NCBI GenBank assembly: GCA_004322045.1
Contig: SCRN01000040.1
Location: 1-64,000, forward strand
Origin: Paraburkholderia sp.
Lineage (GTDB): Bacteria; Pseudomonadota; Gammaproteobacteria; Burkholderiales; Burkholderiaceae
Length of the DNA: 64,000 nt
Direction: 5' to 3'
Shown here: positions 1 through 9,259 of the stretch, in pieces
Layout: each line of letters starts with the position of its first letter
Position numbering within the stretch: position 1 is the first letter of the stretch
The notes under the pieces: generated by a model
Database searches by the model: none
What the model was told of the DNA's origin: nothing
What the model saw: only the letters and a program-made list of their open reading frames with translations
Made by a program: the position numbers and the translations under genes

Positions 1-334
1 GGCCGTCGATGCGCACGGGGCCAGCGAGGATCGAGCGCCATGACGCGGCCGTGGTGCGCAGGCGCATACCGCTTTCGATCTGGGTCGAACAGGCCCGCAG
101 CCGCCGCCCGTCTTCGGTGCGGATCCAGCAATCCTGACAGGCGCCGATGAGACACAATCCCGCGCGCGGTTCGCCGCTGAAGTCGGAGACGCGCAGCGCA
201 TGGCGCTTGGTCAGGATCGCCGTGAGCACGGTATCGCCCTCGAGCGCGCTCGCCGGCAGGCCATCGAGCGTGAAGAAAACGGGTGCGCGTTGGACTTCGG
301 CCAGACGTACCAGTTGCCCCGCATCATGCGACAT
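1..334 (-). CDS. (2Fe-2S)-binding protein, partial
   Basis: This is the N-terminal ~111 residues of a small ferredoxin-like protein; the C-terminus lies outside the window. It starts at ATG 332-334. A C-x4-C-x2-C cluster (within GLCLIGACQDC) followed by a further Cys (RACS) is the plant-type 2Fe-2S ligand pattern. Small proteins of this type are usually electron-transfer subunits of FAD-dependent amine, opine or hydroxyproline dehydrogenases. It is read in the same direction as the ABC transporter genes upstream of it, which suggests a shared catabolic operon. The exact substrate cannot be seen here. Confidence 0.8.
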   Translation of the reverse strand, partial: MSHDAGQLVRLAEVQRAPVFFTLDGLPASALEGDTVLTAILTKRHALRVSDFSGEPRAGLCLIGACQDCWIRTEDGRRLRACSTQIESGMRLRTTAASWRSILAGPVRIDG

Positions 335-336
335 AT

Positions 337-349
337 TTAGGTATCCTAA
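337..349. promoter_or_regulatory. Palindrome upstream of the 2Fe-2S gene
   Basis: The sequence TTAGGTATCCTAA is a perfect 5-3-5 inverted repeat immediately upstream of the 2Fe-2S start codon, in the 51-nt gap after the permease gene. It is a plausible operator or part of a translation start region. No binding factor can be assigned. Confidence 0.3.
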
Positions 350-385
350 CTATAGATAGGCTGTGCGACGAGCGCGCCCGCTCCC

Positions 386-1180
386 TCAGTGCTGCCCGAT
401 CAGAATGCGATTCAAGCCGTATGCGCGGTCGAGCAGCAACATGGCGGCGGCCGTGACGAAAATGACGAGCGTCGACACCGACGCCATCATCGGATCGATC
501 GATTCGGTCGCGTACATGTACATACGAACGGGCAACGTGACCGTCTGCGGCGAGGTGACGAAGATCGACATCGTCAGTTCGTCGAAGCTGTTGATGAATG
601 CGAGCAGCCATCCGCCCGTGATGCCCGGTACGATCATCGGCAGCGTGATGCGCCGAAACGTCGTCCATGCGCTGGCACCGAGCGATTGCGCCGCGTGCTC
701 CACGCTGCGATCGAGGCCAGTGGCGGCGGCGAGCACGAGCCGCAGCACGAACGGTGTGACGATCACCGTATGGGCGAGTACGAGCCAAGCGAAGGAACCC
801 GTTGCGCCGATCAAGGCGAAAAAGCGCAGCAGCGCGATGCCGAGCACGAGCCCGGGAATGACGAGCGGCGAGAGCAGCAGTGCGTTCAGGAAGTCCCGGC
901 CCGGAAAGCGTGCGCGCGCGATCGCCAGCCCCGCGGGCAAAGCGAGGGCGAGCGAGAGTGTGGCGGAAACGAAGGCGAGCTTGATGCTCGTGAAGAAGGC
1001 CGTAATGAAATCCGGGTAGTTCATGATCGCGCGAAACCAGCGCAACGAGATGCCGTGCGTGGGCAAGGTCAGCGTTTCGTCGGGCGTGAACGCGACCAGT
1101 ACGACGATGATGAGCGGAGCCAACACGAACGCGATGACGAGCGCGTGAAAGGCGAGGGCGAAAGGGCCGTTGCGTCGCAT
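386..1180 (-). CDS. ABC transporter permease, PotC-like
   Basis: This 264-residue inner-membrane permease has about six hydrophobic segments and the binding-protein-dependent transport EAA loop (AAQSLGASAWTTFRRITLP, residues ~160-180), which contacts the ATPase. The family (spermidine/putrescine type, second permease) forms a heterodimer with the permease encoded just upstream (gap 15 nt). It is part of a leftward ATPase-permease-permease operon. The substrate is not identifiable; polyamine, opine or an amino-acid derivative are all possible. No substrate-binding protein gene is visible in the window. Confidence 0.88.
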   Translation of the reverse strand: MRRNGPFALAFHALVIAFVLAPLIIVVLVAFTPDETLTLPTHGISLRWFRAIMNYPDFITAFFTSIKLAFVSATLSLALALPAGLAIARARFPGRDFLNALLLSPLVIPGLVLGIALLRFFALIGATGSFAWLVLAHTVIVTPFVLRLVLAAATGLDRSVEHAAQSLGASAWTTFRRITLPMIVPGITGGWLLAFINSFDELTMSIFVTSPQTVTLPVRMYMYATESIDPMMASVSTLVIFVTAAAMLLLDRAYGLNRILIGQH

Positions 1181-1195
1181 GTCGATTTCCTTGGC

Positions 1196-2119
1196 TCAAC
1201 CCATGCTGCGGCCGTAACGGCGTTCGAGCATGCGGTAGTAGGTGAGCATGATGACGAGGTTGGCGACGAGCAGCAGTAGCGCGATGCACGCTCCGAGCGG
1301 CCAGTTGAGCGAGCCGAGGAATTGGTCGTACACGGCGGTCGCGGCGACCTTCAGGCGCCGTCCCCCGAGCAAGCCGGGAATTGCGAATGCGCTCGCCGAC
1401 AACCCAAACACCATGAGGCTGCCGGACAACACGCCCGGCATGACTTGCGGCAGCACGATGCGGCGCAGCGTGGTGGCCGGCGAGGCCATCAGCGAAAGCG
1501 CGGCTTGCTCCGTCTGCGGGTCGAGCTTTTGCAACGCAGTCCAGACCGGAATCACCATGAACGGCAGCATCACGTGAACGAGCGCGATGACGATCGCGAA
1601 CGTCGTGTATTCGAGCTTGAAGGGGCCGAGGCCAATCAGGCCGAACGCTTGATTGACGATGCCCGCCGTGCCGAGCAGCATGCTCCAGCCGAACGCGCGC
1701 ACGACCACCGAGACGAGCAGCGGTGCGAGGATCACGAGCAAGAAAGCGGAGCGCCACGGGTCGCGCATCTTCGACAGTACATAGGCTTCCGGCGCGCCGA
1801 TGGCGACACATAGGAGCGTCGTGATCGCGGCGATGCCGAACGTGCGCAGGAAGATCGTTTGGTAATAAGGCGAAGTCAATACATTGGCGTAGTTGTCGAA
1901 TTGGAAGGCCGCGATCGGCCCGCTTGCCGGATCGAATCGATAGAACGTCAAGACGAGCGTCATCGCGAGCGGCACGAGCACGAGCGTGGCGAACAGCGCA
2001 AAGGCCGGAGCGGCGAGTAGCCACATCGGCAGATACGCGCGCCACGGCACCCGGATGCGGGCGAGCGCCGGCGACGATCCGGCCGTGCGGGCGGCTGCGT
2101 CGAGTGTCGCATTAGCCAT
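1196..2119 (-). CDS. ABC transporter permease, PotB-like
   Basis: This 307-residue membrane permease of the spermidine/putrescine family has six predicted transmembrane segments and the EAA loop (AALSLMASPATTLRRIVLP). The ATG at 2117-2119 overlaps the stop of the upstream ATPase gene, so the two are translationally coupled; an ATG nine bases earlier (2128) is possible but has poorer ribosome-site spacing. It pairs with the permease at 386-1180. Confidence 0.88.
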   Translation of the reverse strand: MANATLDAAARTAGSSPALARIRVPWRAYLPMWLLAAPAFALFATLVLVPLAMTLVLTFYRFDPASGPIAAFQFDNYANVLTSPYYQTIFLRTFGIAAITTLLCVAIGAPEAYVLSKMRDPWRSAFLLVILAPLLVSVVVRAFGWSMLLGTAGIVNQAFGLIGLGPFKLEYTTFAIVIALVHVMLPFMVIPVWTALQKLDPQTEQAALSLMASPATTLRRIVLPQVMPGVLSGSLMVFGLSASAFAIPGLLGGRRLKVAATAVYDQFLGSLNWPLGACIALLLLVANLVIMLTYYRMLERRYGRSMG

Positions 2120-3200
2120 GGCGTGCATCCCTCGCGACGAAGCGCACGGCTTCGCTCTTCCAATCGATGCCGACGGTGTCGCCTTCCGCGAGCGGCTCGT
2201 CGCCTTCGTTCTGACAGCACACGAGGATTTCGCCCAGGCGGCAATCGACGCGGTACAACCACTGGCTGCCGAGGAAGAAGCGGCTCGAGATCGTGGCGGG
2301 CAAACGGCCGCCGCCGGATGCGTTCAGACGAACCTTCTCCGGCCGGATGCATATCGTGACGGCATCGCCGATCGCCGGCCTGTCGCGCTGCAGCGAATGC
2401 GGGCCGTGACCGATATCGATGCGCTCGGCGCCGAGATCGATCTGCGTGCGCGCGTCGTCGGCCGCAACGACGGTGCCCGAGAACAAGTTGGCTTTGCCGA
2501 TGAACTCCGAGACGAAACGATTTTCCGGGCGCTCGTAAGCGCGATACGGCGTATCGACTTGCGTGATGCGGCCGGCCTCCATGACGACGACGCGGTCGCT
2601 GATCGAGAGCGCCTCCGATTGATCGTGCGTGACCATGATCGTCGTCGTGCCGATGCGCCGTTGAATCGCGCGCAGCTCGAATTGCATTTCCTCGCGCAGC
2701 TTGGCGTCGAGATTGGACATCGGCTCGTCGAGCAAGAGCACGGGCGGCGTGATGACGATCGCTCGCGCCAGCGCGACGCGCTGACGCTGCCCGCCCGAAA
2801 GCTCGCGCGGAAAGCGCTGCGCGAGCGCTTCGAGCCGCACGAGTGCAAGCGCCTCGCGCACGCGCTCGTCGCTTTCCTTTTTGCTCACGCGCCGCATTTC
2901 CAAGCCGAAGCTCACGTTTTGGGCGACCGTCATGTGGGGAAACAGCGCATAACTTTGGAAGACGATACCCAGGCCGCGCTGGTTCGGTTTCATCTCGGTG
3001 ATGTCGCGGCCGTCGAGCACGATGCGCCCACTCGTCGTCTGCACGAAACCGGCGATCATCTGCAGCGTGGTGGTCTTGCCGCAGCCCGAGGGGCCGAGCA
3101 AGGAGACGAATTCGCCTTTTTCCACCGACAGATTCAGATCGGTGACCGCGTGCATGGCGCCGAACGACTTCGAAACGTCGGCAAGCGTGAGGAACGACAT
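2112..3200 (-). CDS. ABC transporter ATP-binding protein, PotA-like
   Basis: This 362-residue cytoplasmic ATPase has Walker A GPSGCGKTT (near residue 40), signature LSGGQRQRVALARA, Walker B LLLDEPMSNLD and a C-terminal TOBE-type domain, as in PotA/PotG. The start at 3198-3200 follows an AGGAG site. It is the first gene of the leftward operon and faces an IclR regulator across a ~300 bp divergent promoter region, which suggests control by that regulator. Confidence 0.92.
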   Translation of the reverse strand: MSFLTLADVSKSFGAMHAVTDLNLSVEKGEFVSLLGPSGCGKTTTLQMIAGFVQTTSGRIVLDGRDITEMKPNQRGLGIVFQSYALFPHMTVAQNVSFGLEMRRVSKKESDERVREALALVRLEALAQRFPRELSGGQRQRVALARAIVITPPVLLLDEPMSNLDAKLREEMQFELRAIQRRIGTTTIMVTHDQSEALSISDRVVVMEAGRITQVDTPYRAYERPENRFVSEFIGKANLFSGTVVAADDARTQIDLGAERIDIGHGPHSLQRDRPAIGDAVTICIRPEKVRLNASGGGRLPATISSRFFLGSQWLYRVDCRLGEILVCCQNEGDEPLAEGDTVGIDWKSEAVRFVARDARHG

Positions 3201-3508
3201 GGTCCGGCTCCTGGGAAGCGATGGCCCGGCGAGTGTGATGGGGCGTCGGGTCTCTAAGGCTGGATGGATTCTGTCCAGCCATATAAGGCGAGTCAATTTA
3301 GAATTCCGCTAGACGGGAAGAATATCTAAAACATTCCATTGCGCGAAATCAATCTGCGAAAAACATGGCAACCTATTTCACGCCGTGTGGCGAGGGTTTG
3401 CCCTGAGTTCTTTCTGACGTCAAGGCAAAGGGCGCAAAAAGCTGCGATACTCCCGGCAAGAATGGTTCCGGGAAAACCTTCCGTTGAATGAAACTCGAGG
3501 ATCGGCAT
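3201..3508. promoter_or_regulatory. Divergent regulatory region, ABC operon / IclR gene
   Basis: This ~308 bp region lies between the divergently transcribed ATPase and IclR genes. It holds no convincing gene. An AT-richer stretch around 3280-3360 is the likely site of both promoters and of IclR binding. No specific operator could be defined by eye. Confidence 0.45.
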
Positions 3509-4396
3509 ATGGGCGTTAGGGCAGCGCGAAGCGATACGGGCGGGACCAGCGAGGAGCAGGGCGGCGCCGACGCACCCAACATCGGTATGTTGCCGCGCGC
3601 ATTTGCGCTCGTCCGGGCGCTGGCGGCGCTGCAGGCCAGCGGTGCGCGCGTTACCCAGCTTGCGAAAGCCGTCGGTCTCACCCAAGGCACGACGCATCGG
3701 ATCTTGCGCGCGCTGATCGCCGAGGGCATGGTCGAGCAGGACGAGCGTTCGAAGCTCTATCGGCTCGGCGTCGATTTCTTCGCATTGGCGGCGCAGGCGG
3801 GCAACCCCGGGGGGCTGCGCAATCTGTGCCGGCCCGCGTTGTTGCGATTATGCGCGAGCCTGGGCGAGACGATCTTCCTGCTGGCCAAGAGCGGCTTCGA
3901 TGCGGTGTGCCTCGATCTGTGCGAAGGGCCGTTCCCGATCCGCTCGTTCACGAACGATGTGGGCGGACGGATCGCGCTTGGCGTCGGGCAGGGCAGCCTC
4001 GCCATCCTCGCGTTCGTGCCCGAGGCCGAACGTGAGGAGATCATCCGTTTCAATGTGCCGCGCATTCGCGGTTACGGCATGCTCGACGAAGTGTATCTGC
4101 GCACGGAAATCGAACGGGTGCGCCAACTCGGCTATGCCGCGCGCAATAGCGGCGTGCTCGAGGGCATGGCCGGCGTGGCGGTGCCGATTCTCGACCGCAC
4201 CGGCACGGCCGTTGCGGCGCTGAGCGTCGGCACGCTCGCGTCGCGGCTCGGCGACGATCGGCTGCCGATGGTGGTGGAACTGCTTAGGCGCCAAGCAGAG
4301 GCGATCGGCCCGCTGACCAATCCGTTCGACGCCGCACTCAAGCGGCGGCCCGCGCACGGTCTCGTTGCGCCGCCCGAAGGCGAGCGCGTCGCGTAA
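3509..4396 (+). CDS. IclR-family transcriptional regulator
   Basis: This 295-residue regulator has an N-terminal winged helix-turn-helix (about residues 20-85, including VTQLAKAVGLTQGTTHRILR) and a C-terminal IclR effector-binding domain (about 105-280). ATG 3509 is preferred over 3488 because GAGGA lies at proper spacing. It sits divergently from the ABC transporter operon and is probably its local regulator. IclR proteins typically control catabolic operons by binding small aromatic or organic-acid ligands; the ligand here is unknown. Confidence 0.9.
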   Translation: MGVRAARSDTGGTSEEQGGADAPNIGMLPRAFALVRALAALQASGARVTQLAKAVGLTQGTTHRILRALIAEGMVEQDERSKLYRLGVDFFALAAQAGNPGGLRNLCRPALLRLCASLGETIFLLAKSGFDAVCLDLCEGPFPIRSFTNDVGGRIALGVGQGSLAILAFVPEAEREEIIRFNVPRIRGYGMLDEVYLRTEIERVRQLGYAARNSGVLEGMAGVAVPILDRTGTAVAALSVGTLASRLGDDRLPMVVELLRRQAEAIGPLTNPFDAALKRRPAHGLVAPPEGERVA

Positions 4397-4471
4397 TTCG
4401 CGCCGGCCGCGGCAATGCAGACGCCGAAGTCCGGTAAACTCACGCCTTTCGCTCGCATTTTGCCGCGCTAT

Positions 4472-5170
4472 ATGACCCAAGACGAACTCAAACAATTGGT
4501 CGGCCAAGCCGCCGCCGACCATGTGCACGCCCATGTTGCCGAAGGCGCCGTGATCGGCGTCGGCACCGGCTCGACGGCAAACTGCTTCATCGATGCGCTG
4601 GCGGCGCACAAGCATCGCTACCGCGGCGCGGTCTCGAGCTCCGTTGCCACCACGGCGCGGCTGCAGCAGCATGGCATTCAGGTGTTCGATCTCAATGAAA
4701 TCGAATCGCTGCCCGTTTATGTCGACGGCGCCGATGAGATCGATCCGGCCGGCGCCATGATCAAAGGCGGCGGCGGAGCGCTCACGCGCGAGAAGATCGT
4801 CGCCTCGGTCGCAGAAGTTTTCGTCTGCATCGCCGATGCCTCCAAGCGCGTGCCCGTGCTCGGTGGTTTTCCCCTGCCGGTGGAAGTCGTGCCCATGGCG
4901 CGCACGGCCATCGGGCGGAGGCTGGCGGCGCTTGGCGGCGTGCCTGTCCTGCGCGTGACGCAGGACGGCGCACCTTACATCACCGACAACGGCAACGAAA
5001 TCCTCGACGTCAAAAGTCTCGCGATCGACAACCCGTGCGCGTTCGAAACGACCGTGAACGGCTGGCCCGGCGTGGTCACCGTGGGCTTGTTTGCGAGCCG
5101 CGGCGCCGATCTTTGCTTGCTCGGCACCGAGCGCGGCGTCGAAACCATCGATTTTCGCGCGGGCCGCTAA
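4472..5170 (+). CDS. rpiA: Ribose-5-phosphate isomerase A
   Basis: This 232-residue enzyme interconverts ribose 5-phosphate and ribulose 5-phosphate in the non-oxidative pentose phosphate pathway. Diagnostic motifs are [12 protein letters not shown] (phosphate loop, near residue 28), VDGADEID (near 82) and [11 protein letters not shown] (near 96), which carry the catalytic acid and lysine. Length matches the family. The start MTQDELK follows a short intergenic region after the IclR gene. The gene appears monocistronic. Confidence 0.97.
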   Translation: MTQDELKQLVGQAAADHVHAHVAEGAVIGVGTGSTANCFIDALAAHKHRYRGAVSSSVATTARLQQHGIQVFDLNEIESLPVYVDGADEIDPAGAMIKGGGGALTREKIVASVAEVFVCIADASKRVPVLGGFPLPVEVVPMARTAIGRRLAALGGVPVLRVTQDGAPYITDNGNEILDVKSLAIDNPCAFETTVNGWPGVVTVGLFASRGADLCLLGTERGVETIDFRAGR

Positions 5171-5310
5171 CGGTTAAAGCCGGGACCGATTTTTGCCGTA
5201 GTCATGGCGGACTGAGCGTTCGTTGAAGTCGATCGAACCACCAAGATCGGCCAACCAATACTTAGTTGTCCGAAGCATTCGGCGCTCGCCCGCGCCGAAT
5301 GGGGCCGCGT

Positions 5311-6045
5311 TCAACTGATCGAATGGGTCTGACGCAGGCTTGGCAGGAGGCGGTCGAATTCTCGCTTCACGAGCCCGTAGCACTCGCAGGCGCGCGATTC
5401 GAGACCCTTGCGATCGAGCACCTTGATATGGCCGCGGCTGTGGTGGATCAATCCTTGATCGTGCAGTTTGCCCGCGGCTTCCGTGATCCCTTCTCGGCGT
5501 ACCCCGAGCATGTCGGCGATCAGTTGTTGCGTGACGGCCAGATCGTCCGTCGCCGCGCGATCGATTTCGATCAAGAGCCACCGGCACAATTGCTTGCTCA
5601 ACGAATGGTGGCGATTGCACGCGGCCGTTTGCGCGACCTGCGTGAGCAGCGCTTGCATGTAGAGCAGCATCAAACGGCGCAGCAAGTCCGAGCGCGCGAT
5701 CTCTTGCTTGAGCTGTTGCGCGCTCATCCGATAGGCGAAGCCCGAGCATTGCACTTGGACGCGGCTTGGCATCGTCTCGCCGCCCGTCAGTACTTGAACG
5801 CCGGTCATGCCTTCTCGCCCTACGGCGGCGAGTTCTACCGAGCCGCCGTCTTCCATCATCGAGAGCACAGAGATGATGGCGGTCGTCGGGAAGTAGACGT
5901 GATGGATTTTATGGCCGCAATCGCAGAGCAATTGTTCGGTGCGCAGATGGACCAACTCGAGGTGCGGCGTCAGCGCTTGCCATTCGTGCGGCGGCAATGC
6001 GCCGAGCAGATGATTGCCGTGGAGATCGGATTGTAGCGTCAACAT
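5311..6045 (-). CDS. Crp/Fnr-family transcriptional regulator
   Basis: This 244-residue protein has an N-terminal cyclic-nucleotide-binding-type beta-barrel (about residues 15-135) and a C-terminal HTH (about 160-220; LAVTQQLIADMLGVRREGIT). The barrel keeps only a loose version of the cAMP site and lacks the four-cysteine Fnr cluster, so the effector is unclear. ATG 6043-6045 follows a GAGGACC site. It is convergent with rpiA. Such proteins in Burkholderiaceae often respond to redox or stress signals, but that is family inference only. Confidence 0.85.
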   Translation of the reverse strand: MLTLQSDLHGNHLLGALPPHEWQALTPHLELVHLRTEQLLCDCGHKIHHVYFPTTAIISVLSMMEDGGSVELAAVGREGMTGVQVLTGGETMPSRVQVQCSGFAYRMSAQQLKQEIARSDLLRRLMLLYMQALLTQVAQTAACNRHHSLSKQLCRWLLIEIDRAATDDLAVTQQLIADMLGVRREGITEAAGKLHDQGLIHHSRGHIKVLDRKGLESRACECYGLVKREFDRLLPSLRQTHSIS

Positions 6046-7185
6046 GGTCGGTCCTCGTTTTGGCTGCCGCGTCGCGCGATGCTTGCTCGACTTGATGCGG
6101 CTTCTCGTTACTGGGCCGGTTCCCGCCTGCATCGACATGAAGCCCGGATACCCGGCTCTTCATTCGTCGTTATCTCGATGCTTGCGTCCCGGCGTCTTTG
6201 GCCCTTCTCCCTGACCGTGGCGGCTTCTGTGCGGAAGCGCTCGGTTGCGCCCAATACTGCGAGGATCATGCCAAGCGCTGTTGCGAGGGGCCTTGACGCC
6301 GTCCCTGCCGTGTTGCAGCGCACCCGCTTTAGGTGACCTCTCCTTTTTGTTTCAAATCTGAAAAACCTAACGCAGCCTTTCAACTCCTTTCGAATCACTT
6401 TCAAATGTTCGCTTTAACTCATTGATCAGCTTGGTTTTTGGGAAGGGAGAGGAACAGCGGACATGCATACGAGCGCGAAGTGAACGACGAGTCGCCAGCG
6501 GGCGGCGGTGCGGGCAACGGCTTCAGTTGTGTCGGTGCATCAATGCGTGCGGCTGCGGTGCCCTGCCGCAGTGCGCGCCGCTGTTGCCCGATGCAGCGCG
6601 GTTCCCGACTCGGGTGTTTAAAACGATAAGCGCTGACGTCGGACGCAAGATCCGAATCGTGCTGCGGCGATGCGGTCTATGAGCCCCTCGGGACGCTCGA
6701 ACGATGGCACCTGTCGGAAATGAATCATTGTTGAGACATGGCCGCGTGAGCGTGTCGCTGCGTAGTTACCCTGGCGGCGCGCGAACCTTCGACCTCGGTG
6801 CGATGCCGAACAGTCATACCGTTGCGCGCGACGTACCGTGCACTCATGGCGATTCGTCGTACGTTGTTTCGGACACCGAAACGATTCGCTCATGGCTGAA
6901 GCAATGCGAAGTAATGCGAAGTGCGGTGCGGTACGGGTCGTAAGCGGCGTTCGTACGAAATTGTGTAGGCGTCCGAAGCAATTGCCGGCGGTTGGCAGGG
7001 CCTTGGACGGTGGCCCAACGTGCGCGCAGCTAGCATCCGTTTCATCAGAGGGATAACCCTGTTCAGGCCTTTCCCAATGGCGCGCCGCGGCGGAACCAAG
7101 CACCGTATCGTTTGTCGGCTGCGGTTGGCGGGCGGTGCGCAATGAAACAGGCAAAGGAGCGTCGGACGGCGCATCGGGGGGAGTT
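6046..7185. other. Long intergenic region without a convincing gene
   Basis: About 1.1 kb lies between the divergent Crp-type and GntR-type regulator genes. Open frames on both strands are short, arginine/cysteine-rich and look like GC-rich shadows. An AT-rich patch at ~6335-6430 (runs of T and TTTCAA words) is a candidate promoter region for the Crp-type gene. No structured RNA or repeat was recognised. Confidence 0.5.
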
Positions 7186-7902
7186 ATGGAGCAGGGCAAA
7201 GACCGTTCGCTGGTGAGCAAGGTGATGGATGGGCTCGTTAGCGGCATCGTCGAAGAGAAGTACGGCGCAATTTTGCCGCCGCAAGACGTGCTGTCCAAGG
7301 AGTTCGACGTCAGCCGCACGGTCATGCGCGAAGCGCTTTCCATGCTGCTTGCCCGCGACATGCTCGACGTCAGGCCGAAGGTGGGCACGCGCATCAGGCC
7401 GATGCGCGACTGGCGCATGATCGACGAGGACGTCGTCAATTGGCGCTTTCGCGCCAAGCCCGATCCGCAGTTCATGCGCGATGTGATCGAGTTCCGGATG
7501 CTGATCGAGCCGCGCGCGGCGGCCCAGGCGGCAGCGCGCGCGAGCGTGTCGGAAGTGGCCGCGATTCGTGAGGCCTTTGAAGTGTTTAAAACGCTCGCGC
7601 CGGGCGATGCGGGCTATCAGGCGGCCGACGAAATGTTGCATACACGCATCGTTCACGCAAGCGGCAACCAGTTCTTCCAGCAGATGGCCGCGATCATCCG
7701 CGGGGCGTTGACGGCCACGCATCCAATGCTCAGCCAAAAGCCGGGCGCCTGGGAGATCTCGGTGCGCACGCACGAGCGGCTCGTCGAAGCTATCGAGCGG
7801 CGCGATCCCAAGGAGGCCGAAGCCGCGGCGCTCGCGGTCATCGACTTCGCCGCCGACGAGATCAGCCGCGAGTTTTCGGTGGAAATGCCGAGTCGCAGGT
7901 AG
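7186..7902 (+). CDS. FadR-subfamily GntR regulator
   Basis: This 238-residue regulator has an N-terminal GntR winged helix (about residues 8-75; PPQDVLSKEFDVSRTVMREA) and an all-helical FCD effector domain (about 95-225) with the metal/ligand residues of the family (D..R near EFRMLIEPRAA, and later H residues). The start 7186 is set by a strong GGGGGGAG site; the upstream in-frame start at 7135 lacks one. Relatives often control sugar-acid (galactonate or gluconate) catabolism. Its target is not evident here. Confidence 0.88.
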   Translation: MEQGKDRSLVSKVMDGLVSGIVEEKYGAILPPQDVLSKEFDVSRTVMREALSMLLARDMLDVRPKVGTRIRPMRDWRMIDEDVVNWRFRAKPDPQFMRDVIEFRMLIEPRAAAQAAARASVSEVAAIREAFEVFKTLAPGDAGYQAADEMLHTRIVHASGNQFFQQMAAIIRGALTATHPMLSQKPGAWEISVRTHERLVEAIERRDPKEAEAAALAVIDFAADEISREFSVEMPSRR

Positions 7903-7920
7903 CGGTTCTCTCATCGTATG

Positions 7921-7950
7921 AAAGACCGGCGGCATGTTGCGCCGGTCTTT
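7921..7950 (+). terminator. Rho-independent-like terminator after the GntR gene
   Basis: An AAAGACCGGC stem pairs with GCCGGTCTTT across a short loop, followed by a T-containing tail. It lies 19 nt after the GntR gene stop codon. Confidence 0.75.
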
Positions 7951-8143
7951 GCATTTGGTGGGAGTAATGTATCGATGATCTCGTGCTGCGCACATTCCCA
8001 CGCGTCACATTCCCTCGCCAAGCAAGGCGTGCGAGCCGAACGCATTCGTCTGCGCCGCGTCTTATGATCGCGGGTGGATCGACCACGGCTAGGGTCGGCT
8101 GCGGTCGATCTTTCTCTACGTCACGTTGACAAGGAATGCGGTT

Positions 8144-9121
8144 ATGAATGAGTTGGGAACCATCGGCTGGGGCATCGTCGGTGCGGGGCATATCGCGCAC
8201 CGCTTCGCTCAGGGCTTGAGGCACGTGCGCGATGCGCGGATCGCGCGGACGTGGTCGCGGCGCGCCGAAAGCGTCGATGCCTTCGTGCAGCGCTTTGGTG
8301 GAGCGGCATGCACCACGTTCGAAGAGGTGCTGGCAAGCGATGTCGATGCGCTCTACATCGCCACCCTCAACGATACGCATGCTCAGTTCGCGCGTGCGGC
8401 GCTCGCGGCGGGCAAGCACGTCCTGTGCGAAAAGCCCGCGACACTGAACGTGCGCGAGCTCGAAGCGGTGCTCGCGACGGCGCGCACCTCGGGGCGGCTT
8501 TTCATGGAAGCGATGAAGCCGCCTTTCTTTCCGCTCTATCGCAAGCTGCGCGAGCACCTCGCGAGCGACCCGATCGGCCCGGTGGGCCTCGTGCGCGCCG
8601 GTTGCTCGGTTGCCAACGTGCCGGCCGATCATCCGTCGTTTTCGTTGGCGCAAGGCGGTGGCGCTTTGCTCGATATCGGCATCTACGAAATGTTCCTTGC
8701 CGTCGACTGGCTCGGCGCGCCGCTCGAGGTTCAGACCTTCGGGCGTCTGGGCGCTTCGGGCGTCGATACGTTCGCGAGTGTGCATAGCCGCCACGAGGCG
8801 GGCATCGCGCAGCTCTTTTGCGGTCTGGACTTGGATGGCAAGGGCGACGCATTGCTGGCGGGGCCGCTCGGGCACGTCACGATTCACGAGAAATGGTGGA
8901 ATCCCGTGCGTGCGACCGTCAGTTATTGCGACGGCCGCGTCGTCGAATTGAACGAGCCGTTCGAAGGCGGCGGGCTGAACTACGAGACCGCGCACTTTTG
9001 CGAATTGATGCGTGCGGGCACACTGGAAAGCCCGATCATGACGCACGCGAAGTCGCGGCAAATGATCTCGATGACCGATTCGGCGCGCGCCGCGCTCGGG
9101 CTGAGGTTCACGGGAGAGTAG
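8144..9121 (+). CDS. Gfo/Idh/MocA-family oxidoreductase
   Basis: This 325-residue NAD(P)-dependent dehydrogenase has an N-terminal Rossmann fold with GIVGAGHIAHRF (residues ~9-20), the family EKP motif (CEKPATLN, near 95) and a C-terminal substrate domain. ATG 8144 follows AAGGA; a TTG at 8126 is less likely. The family oxidises or reduces sugars, inositols, dihydrodiols and related compounds. It lies downstream of the GntR regulator but is separated by a terminator, so co-regulation is uncertain. Confidence 0.88.
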   Translation: MNELGTIGWGIVGAGHIAHRFAQGLRHVRDARIARTWSRRAESVDAFVQRFGGAACTTFEEVLASDVDALYIATLNDTHAQFARAALAAGKHVLCEKPATLNVRELEAVLATARTSGRLFMEAMKPPFFPLYRKLREHLASDPIGPVGLVRAGCSVANVPADHPSFSLAQGGGALLDIGIYEMFLAVDWLGAPLEVQTFGRLGASGVDTFASVHSRHEAGIAQLFCGLDLDGKGDALLAGPLGHVTIHEKWWNPVRATVSYCDGRVVELNEPFEGGGLNYETAHFCELMRAGTLESPIMTHAKSRQMISMTDSARAALGLRFTGE

Positions 9122-9259
9122 CGGCGGCGGTGTTACGATGCGGCGTTGCGCCGGCGGCGGCGTCGTGATCGGGAGCAGCATCGGCGTCGCTATCCGATCC
9201 GGGCAAGCCCAACTGCCGGCGGCGTCACGTGCAAGATCGTCCAATGAGGAGCAGCTCGT

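Noticed and set aside
324-2045. 573-codon leftward open frame over the permease genes
   Set aside because: It is Arg/Ala/His-rich without domain pattern and lies in another frame of two clear permeases: a GC-rich shadow.
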